This document shows positions 1 to 7,950 of a stretch of DNA of 64,000 nucleotides, piece by piece. The stretch lies in the NCBI RefSeq assembly GCF_964253025.1, contig NZ_CAXUQC020000001.1, forward strand, positions 806,001-870,000, in the 5' to 3' direction. Both the position numbers and the translations under genes were made by a program. Position 1 is the first letter of the stretch. Every line of letters starts with the position of its first letter. This DNA is from Rhizobacter sp964253025 (GTDB taxonomy: Bacteria > Pseudomonadota > Gammaproteobacteria > Burkholderiales > Burkholderiaceae_C). The notes under the pieces were generated by a model. The model was not told the DNA's origin, made no database searches, and saw nothing but the letters and a program-made list of their open reading frames with translations.

Positions 1-526
1 CGGCCGGGTCCAGCCCGAAGAATCGGAACATGTGTCGGTCCCAGCGTCCGGCGCCCAGGGGCAGCTGCCGCTCCCAGAAGCCGAGGCGCCCGAAGTCCTG
101 GGCGGTCTCCAGCTGCTCGGCCAGGCGGGCCGCTTCGGCGGCAAGCGCCTCGGTCTCGGTGGTATCGCGAAGGGCCACCTGCCAGCGCGCCCCGGTGACC
201 GGTGCGGTGCCATCGGCCAGCGGCGCGAGCGTGAGGAGGCCGCGGCGGGGAGTGCCGGCGGCGTCAGTCCAGTTCAGCGCCTCGCGCCTGAGTGGCTGCG
301 CGGCGGCCAGTGCGCCTGCCAACCACGACCGTGCGTCGGCGTCGAGGCCCAGCGCCGCCCCGAGCGGGCCGGCCTGCACCGGGCAGGCGGCGCGAAACGC
401 CGCGTTGACCCACAGCAAGCTGCCGTCGGCGTCGCTCAGGGCCAGCAGGTCGGAGGCTGCATCCAGCAGGTCGCCCCAGGCCGACGGGGCCAAGCTCGCT
501 GGAGGCAAGGGGCGAGGTGAGGCCAT
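1..526 (-). CDS. PAS-domain sensor protein, N-terminal part (runs off left edge)
   Basis: About 175 residues are visible; the rest lies beyond the window. The ATG is the first start after an in-frame TAG 13 codons upstream. Residues about 20-45 contain SDADGSLLWVNAAF, the typical opening of a PAS fold that asks for a ligand or co-factor signal. After an acidic helix (about 120-140) a second PAS-like segment opens with LGFWERQLPLGAGRWD and MFRFFGLDP, as in PAS_3/PAC repeats. Such proteins are usually histidine kinases, diguanylate cyclases/phosphodiesterases or chemoreceptors, but the output domain is not visible, so the class is unknown. There is no signal peptide or membrane segment in the visible part, which suggests a cytoplasmic sensor. 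The gene is preceded by a short gap from the reductase gene on the same strand. Confidence 0.7.
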   Translation of the reverse strand, partial: MASPRPLPPASLAPSAWGDLLDAASDLLALSDADGSLLWVNAAFRAACPVQAGPLGAALGLDADARSWLAGALAAAQPLRREALNWTDAAGTPRRGLLTLAPLADGTAPVTGARWQVALRDTTETEALAAEAARLAEQLETAQDFGRLGFWERQLPLGAGRWDRHMFRFFGLDPA

Positions 527-622
527 GAAACGGGGCAGCGCGGAAGTGGGGGCTGACGAAGTCTAGCCTCGCGCGGCGGCGCCGCGTCTCCGGGAAGCCC
601 CGTGACCGGGGGATGCCTGCCC

Positions 623-1660
623 TCAGGCGTCTGCGACTTTCAGCACGAGCTTGCCGAAGTTCTCGCCGTTGAAGAGCTTGAGCAGGGTCTCGGGGAACGT
701 GTCGATGCCCTCGACCACGTCCTCCTTGCTCTTCATCCGACCCTCGCGCAGGTAGCCGGCCATCTCGGTGATGGCCTGCGGGTAGCGGTCGGCATAGTCG
801 AAGACCACGATGCCCTCCATGCGTGCGCGGTTGACGAGCAGCGACATGTAGTTGGACGGTCCCTTGACCGGCGTCGTGTTGTTGTACTGGCTGATGGCAC
901 CGCAGATGACGATGCGGGCCTTCCGGTTGATGCGGGTCAGCACCGTGTCGAGGATCTCGCCACCGACGTTGTCGAAATAGATGTCGACCCCATTGGGGCA
1001 GGCCTGGCGCAGGGCGTCCTTGATGGGACCGGCCTTGTAGTCGATGCACGCGTCAAAGCCGAGTTCGTTCACCACCCAGTCGCACTTGGCCTTGCCGCCG
1101 GCAATGCCGACGGCGCGCAGCCCGAGGATCTTGGCCAACTGGCCCACGGTCTGGCCCACGGCACCGGCGGCACCGGAAACGACCAGCGTCTCGCCCGCCC
1201 TGGGCTGGCCGACGTCCATCAGGCCGAAGTAGCCGGTCATGCCGGGCATGCCCAGCACGTTGAGCCATTGGGTGAGGCTCCCGACGCGGGTGTCGATCGG
1301 GGCGAGGCCGGCGCGGCGGATGTCTGCGCCCGGGACCAGGCAATGGGTTTGCACGCCGAGCGAGCCGCTCACGTGGGCGCCGACCGGAAACTGCGGATTG
1401 CGGGAGTCGATGACCACCCCGACGCCACCGGCGCGCATCACCTCGTCGATGCCGACCGGCGGGATGTAGCTCTTGCCTTCGTTCATCCAGCCACGCATGG
1501 CCGGGTCGAGCGACAGGGCCAGTGTCTTCACCAGCACGTCGCCGTCGGTGAGCGGCGGCACCGGTTCGTCGGTGAAGCGCCAGTTGTCGCGGGTGGGCAT
1601 GCCCACGGGGCGGGCGGCGAGTCGAACCTGGTGGTTGGTCAGCGAGGTGGTCGTCGTCAT
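623..1660 (-). CDS. NADP-dependent MDR-family oxidoreductase (CurA/prostaglandin-reductase-like)
   Basis: This is a 345-residue zinc-free medium-chain reductase. The family reduces alpha,beta-unsaturated carbonyls with NADPH (curcumin reductase, leukotriene B4 dehydrogenase and relatives). The N-terminal GroES-like part contains LSLDPAMRGWMNE (about 49-61); the Rossmann part contains GMPGMTGYFGL (138-148), the nucleotide loop AAGAVG (164-169) and GGKAKC (188-193), followed by YFDNVGGEILD. No cysteine/histidine zinc ligands are present, as expected. Length and motifs match the family end to end. A second, diverged copy of this family lies at 48.2-49.2 kb, so the two may have different substrates. 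The gene stands divergent from the lipocalin gene with about 200 bases between them. Substrate cannot be told from sequence. Confidence 0.88.
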   Translation of the reverse strand: MTTTTSLTNHQVRLAARPVGMPTRDNWRFTDEPVPPLTDGDVLVKTLALSLDPAMRGWMNEGKSYIPPVGIDEVMRAGGVGVVIDSRNPQFPVGAHVSGSLGVQTHCLVPGADIRRAGLAPIDTRVGSLTQWLNVLGMPGMTGYFGLMDVGQPRAGETLVVSGAAGAVGQTVGQLAKILGLRAVGIAGGKAKCDWVVNELGFDACIDYKAGPIKDALRQACPNGVDIYFDNVGGEILDTVLTRINRKARIVICGAISQYNNTTPVKGPSNYMSLLVNRARMEGIVVFDYADRYPQAITEMAGYLREGRMKSKEDVVEGIDTFPETLLKLFNGENFGKLVLKVADA

Positions 1661-1860
1661 GGTGGCTTCGGGCGGTTCACGAGGGGAGGGCGATGGTAGA
1701 CCGGGCGGGCAGCCGGGCCTGTCGCGCGTTTGTCACCGTGCGGGCGCGTGAATCGGCCCATTGTCGGATGAGGCCCACAGCACGTGGCGCGCACGCCCGA
1801 CAGTCTGCGCGTCGCGGCGTTCCTATAGTCGAAGCCATCACGACGAGGAAGGAATCCCCC

Positions 1861-2508
1861 ATGAAAGCCGCGCTGAAACGTCTTCCGGGTGCGGTTGCGC
1901 TGGCTGGCCTCCTGGCCCTGAACTCGCTCTTTGCCGCGCCGCCCGTCCAGAGCGTTCCCAAGTTGGACCTTCAGCGCTATGCGGGCACCTGGTACGAGTT
2001 GGCCCGACTGCCGAACCGCTTCCAGGACCAGTGCGCCGGCGACGTCACGGCCACCTACTCGCCGAATGCCGACGGTTCGGTGCAGGTCATCAACCGCTGC
2101 CGCAAGCGCGACGGCGACATGAGCGAGAGCGAGGGTCGCGCCACCACTGCGCCGGGCGACACGTCCGGAGCCCAGCTGAAGGTGAGCTTTCTGCCGTCCT
2201 GGCTCCAATGGCTGCGCATCGGCCGGGGTGACTACTGGGTCGTGATGCTAGACCCCGAGTACCGCTATGCGGTGGTCAGCGAGCCGAGTCGCGAGTACCT
2301 GTGGGTGCTGTCCCGCACGCCTTCGCTGGAGGCAAGCACCTATGACGGCATCGTGGACCGGCTTCGCCTCGCGGGCTATCCGGTCGACAAGCTGGTGCGG
2401 ACCCCGCAGGGCTCGTCGACATCCCCGGCCGCGAGCCTCGGTGCGAGTGTCAGACGCCTCGTGTGGGCCGTTTCGGCGCCGCCGGCGCAGCAGCGCGCGG
2501 CCCTCTGA
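1861..2508 (+). CDS. blc: Lipocalin family protein (Blc-like), secreted
   Basis: A 215-residue bacterial lipocalin, a beta-barrel that binds fatty acids or lysophospholipids in the envelope. A signal peptide occupies about residues 1-25 (hydrophobic ALAGLLALNSLFAA). The lipocalin signature GTWYELARLPNRFQ starts at residue 42, DYWVVMLD follows at 124 and YAVVSEPSREYLWVLSRTP at 137, all hallmarks of the Blc/apolipoprotein D group. Unlike Escherichia coli Blc there is no lipobox cysteine, so the protein is probably periplasmic or released and not lipid anchored. Cys58 and Cys80 could form a disulfide. The C-terminal 35 residues, rich in Ser and Ala, extend past the usual domain. The ATG was chosen because GAGGAAGGAA lies just upstream and the signal peptide begins there; the open frame extends further 5' without support. 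A TATAGT element lies about 35 bases upstream. Confidence 0.88.
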   Translation: MKAALKRLPGAVALAGLLALNSLFAAPPVQSVPKLDLQRYAGTWYELARLPNRFQDQCAGDVTATYSPNADGSVQVINRCRKRDGDMSESEGRATTAPGDTSGAQLKVSFLPSWLQWLRIGRGDYWVVMLDPEYRYAVVSEPSREYLWVLSRTPSLEASTYDGIVDRLRLAGYPVDKLVRTPQGSSTSPAASLGASVRRLVWAVSAPPAQQRAAL

Positions 2509-2663
2509 GACAGGGGCGTTCACGCCCGACCGGTGCGTCCTTCAGGCGACGAACGGTATCCCTAAGTCGCTCGACAAGGTGTCGCGTCGTAAGAAATCTT
2601 GCGAGGCCATGCCTTCTCGCGTCTAGTGCGGCGGACAACTCCATCGCCCAAGGGAAGGCCACC

Positions 2664-3101
2664 ATGAATCTCACCGTCCGTTCGCTCCTGCTTGCTCCTC
2701 TCGCCTGTGCACTCGCGCTGACAAGCGCTTGTGGCACCCGTGCTCCCAAGGCCGAGGCGGCCAACGCCTCTGCCGCCAAGCCGCAGCAAGGGGAGCGGGT
2801 GCAACACGACGGCAAGGCCGGCGAAGTCCGCGGCACGCCGGCGCCTGACAGCAAGTTCAACCAGCTCAGGATGGGCATGAGCATGAAGGAGGTGAAGAAG
2901 CTGATCGGCACGCCCACCGATGAGCACTCGTACATCACCGGCAAGGGGTTCCTCTGGTCGATCGGTTCCGACACCTACCGCCAGGAGTACCTCTACAAGG
3001 GACTGGGCCGGCTGACCTTCGCGTCCAACGGCGGATTCAGCACGGAGTCTCACCTCATCCGCATCATTCACGACGCCAACGAGAAGGGCACGCGCTCCTG
3101 A
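2664..3101 (+). CDS. Lipoprotein with BamE/SmpA-OmlA-like domain
   Basis: A 145-residue exported protein. Residues 1-22 form a signal peptide ending in LTSAC, so Cys23 is the likely lipidated residue. After a low-complexity Ala/Glu-rich linker (about 25-60), residues 68-145 show MGMSMKEVKKLIGTPT, the start of the small outer-membrane lipoprotein fold seen in BamE/OmlA, in which a short helix precedes a beta-hairpin ending in a Y-x-Y strand. Here it continues as TYRQEYLYKGLGRLTFASNGGF. It is probably attached to the inner leaflet of the outer membrane. It is not the canonical bamE, because no fur or other usual bamE neighbour is nearby. GGGAAGG lies 6-12 bases before the ATG. The gene ends in a strong hairpin shared with the convergent cold-shock gene. 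Confidence 0.75.
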   Translation: MNLTVRSLLLAPLACALALTSACGTRAPKAEAANASAAKPQQGERVQHDGKAGEVRGTPAPDSKFNQLRMGMSMKEVKKLIGTPTDEHSYITGKGFLWSIGSDTYRQEYLYKGLGRLTFASNGGFSTESHLIRIIHDANEKGTRS

Positions 3102-3130
3102 TCAGGCAACGTCGCCGACAGGCGGCAGGC

Positions 3131-3162
3131 GAAAAAAAACGCGGCCCGAGGGCCGCGCTTTT
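3131..3162. terminator. Bidirectional intrinsic terminator
   Basis: A perfect 8-bp stem (CGCGGCCC/GGGCCGCG, two-base loop) at 3140-3157 has a run of eight A on its left and a T run on its right. It therefore forms a Rho-independent terminator on both strands. It lies between two convergent genes, the lipoprotein gene ending at 3101 and the cold-shock gene ending at 3202, and most likely serves both. Confidence 0.85.
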
Positions 3163-3201
3163 CATGATGCGCACGAGCCGCCCGCGGGCGGCAGTGGCGA
3201 A

Positions 3202-3417
3202 TCAGAGCACGCGAATGTTCGCAGCTTGCAGGCCCTTCTGGCCTTGCTTCACTTCGAATTCGACGCGCTGGTTTTCCAGCAGGGTCTTGAAGCCGCTGCC
3301 GCTGATGTCGCGGAAGTGCGCGAACAGGTCGGCGCCGCCAGCGTCCTGAGCGATGAAGCCGAAGCCCTTGCTCTCATTGAACCACTTCACGGTACCGGTT
3401 TGGGTTTGGGTCGTCAT
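3202..3417 (-). CDS. Cold-shock protein (CspA family)
   Basis: A complete 71-residue cold-shock domain, a five-stranded beta-barrel that binds single-stranded RNA and DNA and melts RNA secondary structure. RNP1 is KGFGFI (17-22). RNP2 is LFAHF (31-35), where most family members have VFVHF, a mild variant that keeps the two aromatic contacts. GTVKWFNESKGFGF at the start and the QRVEFEV strand are standard. AGGAAC precedes the ATG. The first six residues (TTQTQT) are a slight N-terminal extension. Upstream lies more than 100 bases of non-coding leader with a T6 tract, typical for thermally regulated csp mRNAs, but cold induction itself cannot be read from the sequence. Transcription ends at the shared bidirectional terminator. 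Confidence 0.95.
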   Translation of the reverse strand: MTTQTQTGTVKWFNESKGFGFIAQDAGGADLFAHFRDISGSGFKTLLENQRVEFEVKQGQKGLQAANIRVL

Positions 3418-3738
3418 GGGACGAGTTCCTATCTATCGATCACAAAAGTCACGCGAAGCACATGCCACGCGTGCCAGTCACACTCAAGAATCTTTATTCG
3501 GGGGGGATTTCTAGCGAACCGGCCTGGAACCAGGGCGGCATCAAAAAAGATCACTCACAAGTAATAGCCTTGCGCATTCCTGTACGCCGACTATACACCA
3601 CGCTTCGCCTTGCACCCGATTACCCATGTGCGAGTGGATGTGACGCGGGTTTGGACCGTGGCCCTGCAAGCGATCGAGACGGCTGACACAATGCCTCCCC
3701 GGCCGCCGCGTGCGGCCCCCCGCTCCTGGAGAAAGCCC
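3418..3738. other. Divergent intergenic region: csp leader and frmA promoter/leader
   Basis: This 321-base gap separates the start of the cold-shock gene (minus) from frmA (plus). The csp half holds a long untranslated leader with an A/T-rich patch (A6 at 3543-3548 on the plus strand). The frmA half holds a sigma70-like promoter (listed separately), and a perfect 6-bp hairpin (GGCCGC/GCGGCC, 3701-3717) just before the ribosome-binding site. No FrmR-type repressor gene is present nearby. I see no coding sequence. Confidence 0.55.
3570..3597 (+). promoter_or_regulatory. Candidate sigma70 promoter for frmA-fghA
   Basis: TTGCGC and TATACA are separated by 16 bases and face frmA, about 140 bases ahead of its ATG. 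This is the best -35/-10 pair in the gap. A second possible -10 (CACAAT at 3687-3692) lies closer to the gene but lacks a good -35. Assignment is by inspection only. Confidence 0.4.
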
Positions 3739-4845
<1,107 letters not shown>

Positions 4846-4846
4846 C

Positions 4847-5704
4847 ATGGCGGGCGTCGGCACGTCCATCGAGACGCTCTCCGAGCACGCCTGCTTCGGC
4901 GGGGTGCAAGGCTTCTACCGGCACCAGGCCGACAGCATCGGGCTGCCGATGAAGTTCGGCGTCTACCTGCCGCCGCAAGCCGCGCACGGTCCGGTGCCGG
5001 TGCTGCTGTTCCTCGCGGGGCTCACCTGCACCGAGGAGACCTTCGCCATGAAGGCCGGCGCACAGCAGCATGCCGCGCGACACGGCCTGATGCTGGTCAC
5101 GCCCGACACCAGCCCGCGCGACACCGGCGTTCCGGGGGCCACGGCGGTGTGGGACTTCGGCGAGGGCGCCGGCTTCTACCTCGATGCCACGGCCGCCCCC
5201 TGGGACCGTCATTGGCGCATGGACAGCTGGATCACGGCGGAGCTGCCCGAGGTGCTGGCCCGCCATTTCCCCTGCCGGCCGGGGCACATCGGGGTCTTCG
5301 GCCATTCGATGGGAGGGCACGGGGCCCTGACCCTGGCCCTGCGGCATCCGGACCTTTATCGCAGCGTCTCGGCCATCGCGCCGATCGCGGCGCCGATGCA
5401 GGCGCCCTGGGGCCAGAAGGCCTTCCTGGCCTACCTCGGCCCGGACCGCAATGCCTGGGCAGCCCACGATGCCACCGAGCTTGTCACCTGGGGTGGCACC
5501 TTGCCGCCGGTGCTGCTCGACCAGGGGCTGGCCGACAAATTCCTGGCCGAGCAACTGCACCTGGACCGCTTCGAGGCCGCCTGCCGCAAGGCCGGCCAGG
5601 CGCTCACGGTGCGCCGGCATGCGAACAGCGACCATGGCTACTACTTCATCCAGACCGTCGTCGGCGACCATGTCGCCCATCACGCCGCCGCGCTCTGTGC
5701 CTGA
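4847..5704 (+). CDS. fghA: S-formylglutathione hydrolase
   Basis: A 285-residue serine hydrolase of the esterase D family that splits S-formylglutathione into formate and glutathione, completing formaldehyde detoxification begun by frmA one base upstream. The nucleophile elbow is GHSMGG with Ser154; Asp230 (QGLADKF) and His263 (SDHGYYF) complete the triad. LAGLTCTEETFAMKAG (57-72) is the characteristic N-terminal signature of this family. The ATG next to the frmA stop was preferred over earlier in-frame codons because they lie inside frmA and have no ribosome-binding site. The product acts in the cytoplasm. A hairpin directly after the stop suggests that the operon ends here. Confidence 0.95.
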   Translation: MAGVGTSIETLSEHACFGGVQGFYRHQADSIGLPMKFGVYLPPQAAHGPVPVLLFLAGLTCTEETFAMKAGAQQHAARHGLMLVTPDTSPRDTGVPGATAVWDFGEGAGFYLDATAAPWDRHWRMDSWITAELPEVLARHFPCRPGHIGVFGHSMGGHGALTLALRHPDLYRSVSAIAPIAAPMQAPWGQKAFLAYLGPDRNAWAAHDATELVTWGGTLPPVLLDQGLADKFLAEQLHLDRFEAACRKAGQALTVRRHANSDHGYYFIQTVVGDHVAHHAAALCA

Positions 5705-5729
5705 GCGTTGCCGGACGCCCAGGCAACGC
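5705..5729 (+). terminator. Hairpin at 3' end of frmA-fghA
   Basis: GCGTTGCC and GGCAACGC form a perfect 8-bp stem with a 9-base loop immediately after the fghA stop codon. There is no T run, so it may act as an mRNA 3' stabilizer or a weak terminator and not a classic intrinsic terminator. Confidence 0.4.
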
Positions 5730-5813
5730 GACGAGCCGGCGCAGCAGTAGTTGGCATTCGACCGGTGCGCCGATGATTCCGCGCCGGCCGCGAAGGGCGA
5801 CAATCGCAGCGTG

Positions 5814-5842
5814 GGCTGCGCCTCGCCTGTCGAGGCGCAGCC
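5814..5842 (+). promoter_or_regulatory. Perfect 12-bp leader hairpin before the S4-protein gene
   Basis: GGCTGCGCCTCG and its exact reverse complement are separated by a 5-base loop. The structure starts about 10 bases after a -10-like GACAAT (5799-5804), so it would sit at the extreme 5' end of the transcript, and ends 27 bases before the ATG of a small S4 RNA-binding protein. It has no following T run and so does not look like a terminator of the upstream operon. Role as an autoregulatory site is inference. Confidence 0.5.
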
Positions 5843-5869
5843 GGTCATCGCATCACAAAGGCATTCCCC

Positions 5870-6109
5870 ATGGACATCATCGACTTCGAGCTTCGTGGCG
5901 AATTCATCCCGCTCGATGCCTTGCTCAAGGCCACGGGCGTTGCGGGCAGTGGTGGCGCCGCGAAGGCCATGGTGGCCGAAGGCGTCGTCGAGGTTGACGG
6001 TCATACGGAGCTGCGCAAGACCTGCAAGGTCAGGGCGGGCCAGGAAGTTGCCGTCACCGGCCTGCGCGTGCGGGTGCATGCGCCGACCATGCCGGCGCCC
6101 CTGGACTGA
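5870..6109 (+). CDS. Small S4-domain RNA-binding protein (YbcJ-like)
   Basis: A 79-residue protein that is little more than one S4 domain, a compact alpha-L RNA-binding motif. FELRGEFIPLDALLKATGVAGSGG (I cite only its ends: FELRGEF and GVAGSGG) opens the domain, and AKAMVAEGVVEVDGHTELRK is the second helix and turn shared with YbcJ and the S4 part of RluB/RsuA-type enzymes. KVRAGQEV completes the fold. The C-terminal tail is Pro-rich. YbcJ is thought to bind rRNA or the ribosome; its exact target is not known. The gene stands alone, with its own -10-like element and a very stable leader hairpin. Spacing from fghA (165 bases) argues against cotranscription. Confidence 0.82.
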   Translation: MDIIDFELRGEFIPLDALLKATGVAGSGGAAKAMVAEGVVEVDGHTELRKTCKVRAGQEVAVTGLRVRVHAPTMPAPLD

Positions 6110-6153
6110 GGCCCCCGCCTCGCGCGCCCGGAAGTCTGGCGCGCCTACAAGCG

Positions 6154-6177
6154 AAAACCGCCCGGCGAGCGGGCGGT
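6154..6177 (-). terminator. Intrinsic terminator of the outer-membrane protein gene
   Basis: On the minus strand an 8-bp stem (ACCGCCCG/CGGGCGGT, 5-base loop) is followed by four T. It lies 23 bases after the stop codon of the beta-barrel gene. Confidence 0.65.
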
Positions 6178-6199
6178 GTCCGTTGCCGTCGGGGCGGCC

Positions 6200-6769
6200 T
6201 CAGAAGGTGTACTTGTAGCCCACCGTGTAGAGGTCGGTGTTGACGTTGCCGTTGCTGCCGTCGAAGCGATAGCGCTCCCATTCGGCGCCGACCGCGTGGT
6301 TGCGCGTGATGTCGTACTGCAGGCCCAGGCCGCCCTTGAGGTTGGTGCCGTCGTCACTGACTTCCGTGCCCGAGCGGCCATCCTTCAGCTTGCCCTGGAA
6401 CACACCGAGGCGGCCCGTCGCCGACAGGGCGCCCGTCAAGGGCACCCGGCCCACGGCGTCGAGGTACGTCCCCTGGCCGCGCAGCGAGCCGGCCGAGCTC
6501 TCGAATTTGCCGGTGTTGATCACGCCGACTTCGGCACCGAGGTACTGGTTGAAGTTGTAGCCGGCGAAGAGCTTGGCGCCCGTGTCCGAGCGGTCGGTCG
6601 GCGCGCTGGGGAGGTCGTCGCCCTTCAGGCGGGCGGCACCGGCGCCGACGCCGATGTACGGGCCGGAAGCCTGCGGGTTGATGAACTGGGCCTGGGCAGG
6701 CAAGGCGAGGGCCGCAGCGCTGGCGGCCAGTGCGGTGGCGAGGAAGGTGCGTTGGGTCTTGCTGGACAT
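6200..6769 (-). CDS. Outer-membrane beta-barrel protein (OmpA/OmpW-like small porin fold)
   Basis: A 189-residue exported protein. Residues 1-24 are a signal peptide ending in ALPAQA. The mature part begins with a GPYIGVGAGAARLKGDDLP strand and runs through alternating-pattern strands (YLGAEVGVINTG, LGLQYDITRNHAVGAEWERY) to a C-terminal NTDLYTVGYKYTF whose terminal Phe is the outer-membrane sorting signal. This matches 8-stranded barrels of the OMP_b-brl family found in Burkholderiales. The family has no assigned transport function. There is no C-terminal peptidoglycan-binding OmpA domain. The start was chosen at the second methionine because AAAGGAA lies upstream and the signal peptide begins there. 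It is followed by an intrinsic terminator. Confidence 0.82.
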   Translation of the reverse strand: MSSKTQRTFLATALAASAAALALPAQAQFINPQASGPYIGVGAGAARLKGDDLPSAPTDRSDTGAKLFAGYNFNQYLGAEVGVINTGKFESSAGSLRGQGTYLDAVGRVPLTGALSATGRLGVFQGKLKDGRSGTEVSDDGTNLKGGLGLQYDITRNHAVGAEWERYRFDGSNGNVNTDLYTVGYKYTF

Positions 6770-6969
6770 CGGTTCGTTTCCTTTCACTGGGTCACGGGCC
6801 ATCGGGCCCGAGGACGAGGTCGCTGGCTGCGACCGGTGAAGGAATCATGGTTAACCCGCAGCTGAATCGGCAGCGGACGTCGCCGACGTGGCGCGTCGGC
6901 CGGTATGGCCGAAATGTGTCAGGCGATCCCTACAGGTTTTGCCTTGCGAAAGGATTGGTCGACGACCCG

Positions 6970-7281
6970 TCAGCGCCCGCCCCCGGCCTTCGCCCGGCGG
7001 GCTTTCTCGCGCAGCATGAACAGGTAGAGGCTCTCGACCTTGGCGCGGGCCCATGGCGTGCGACGCAGGAACTTGAGGCTCGAGGCGACGCTCGGGTCGT
7101 GGGTGAAGCAGCGGATGTTCACCTGGCCGGCGAGGCCGTCCCAACCGCCGAACTCCACCAGTTCGTTGAGGATGCGCTCGAGCGTCACGCCATGCAGCGG
7201 GTTGCGCGCCTGGACCGGCGCGGCTGACGCCGCCGCGGGGTCGAGCGCGTCTTGTTCAGCGGGTCGATGATCAGGCAACAA
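6970..7281 (-). CDS. VF530-like small DNA-binding protein (DUF2132)
   Basis: About 100 residues. The core HGVTLERILNELVEFGGWDGL followed by INIRCFTHDPSVASSLKFLR (cited as NIRCFT and SSLKFLRRTPWAR) and KVESLYL matches the VF530/DUF2132 family end to end; a solved member binds DNA, but the biological role is unknown. No ATG or GTG precedes the conserved core in frame, so translation must begin at TTG: two TTG codons lie back to back at the 5' end, overlapping the last bases of the hemolysin III gene by 11. That overlap suggests translational coupling with the gene upstream. The Lys/Arg/Gly-rich C terminus (KARRAKAGGGR) is basic, in line with nucleic-acid binding. Confidence 0.82.
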   Translation of the reverse strand: MLPDHRPAEQDALDPAAASAAPVQARNPLHGVTLERILNELVEFGGWDGLAGQVNIRCFTHDPSVASSLKFLRRTPWARAKVESLYLFMLREKARRAKAGGGR

Positions 7282-7885
7282 ACTTCAGCACCGTGTAGTA
7301 GTGGCAGGCCGTGCCGGCCAGCACGAAGAGGTGCCATACGCCGTGCGCGTGGCGCCAGCGCTCGTCGTTGGCATAGAAGATGATGCCGACGGTGTACATC
7401 AGGCCGCCCGCGACCAGCCAGAAGAGTCCCTCGGCGGGCAGCTGGTTGAACAGCGGTACGGCGGCAATGACACCCAGCCAGCCCATCGCGACGTACAGCG
7501 GCACGGACGGCACCCGCTCGCGGCCCACGGCCAGCTCTTTCACGATGCCGATGATCGCGAGGCCCCACACCGTGCCGAAGAGCGACCAGCCCCACGGACC
7601 GCGCAGGGTGACGAGCGTGAAGGGGGTGTAGGTGCCGGCGATCAGCAGGTAGATGGCGCAGTGGTCGCACTTCACGAGCACCCGCTTGGCTGCACCACGC
7701 ACGCTGTGGTACGCCGCCGAAGCACCGTACAGGAGCACCATGGTGGCCGCGAAGACGCTGAAGCTGACCACTTGCCAGGCGTCTCCCGCGACGGCGGCCC
7801 GGGTGATGAGGACCGCTGACCCGGCGGCAGCCAGCACGAGGCCGGCAAGGTGAGTGATGCTGTTGAAACGTTCGCCGTGGTACAT
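7271..7885 (-). CDS. Hemolysin III family membrane protein (YqfA/PAQR superfamily)
   Basis: A 204-residue integral membrane protein with seven predicted helices, related to hemolysin III and to eukaryotic adiponectin receptors. The signature residues are present: ERFNSITHLAG at the start, GASAAYHS (about 53-60), CDHCAIYLLIAGTYTPF (about 73-89) and WHLFVLAGTACHYY near the C terminus, which carry the conserved His/Asp/Ser zinc site. Despite the name, hemolytic activity has been shown for only a few members; a role in membrane lipid homeostasis is suggested for the superfamily. It starts with ATG and its end overlaps the DUF2132 gene. The 2OG dioxygenase gene is divergent, 65 bases away. Confidence 0.92.
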   Translation of the reverse strand: MYHGERFNSITHLAGLVLAAAGSAVLITRAAVAGDAWQVVSFSVFAATMVLLYGASAAYHSVRGAAKRVLVKCDHCAIYLLIAGTYTPFTLVTLRGPWGWSLFGTVWGLAIIGIVKELAVGRERVPSVPLYVAMGWLGVIAAVPLFNQLPAEGLFWLVAGGLMYTVGIIFYANDERWRHAHGVWHLFVLAGTACHYYTVLKFVA

Positions 7886-7950
7886 GATTCTTCCGGTCCG
7901 GACGGGGGAAGGCTACCAGAACGCGATGACACTCCTGGCATCATCGCGGC

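Noticed and set aside
3418..3738. A riboswitch in the csp or frmA leader
   Set aside because: No conserved riboswitch architecture could be recognised by eye. Only a simple hairpin and a T tract are visible.
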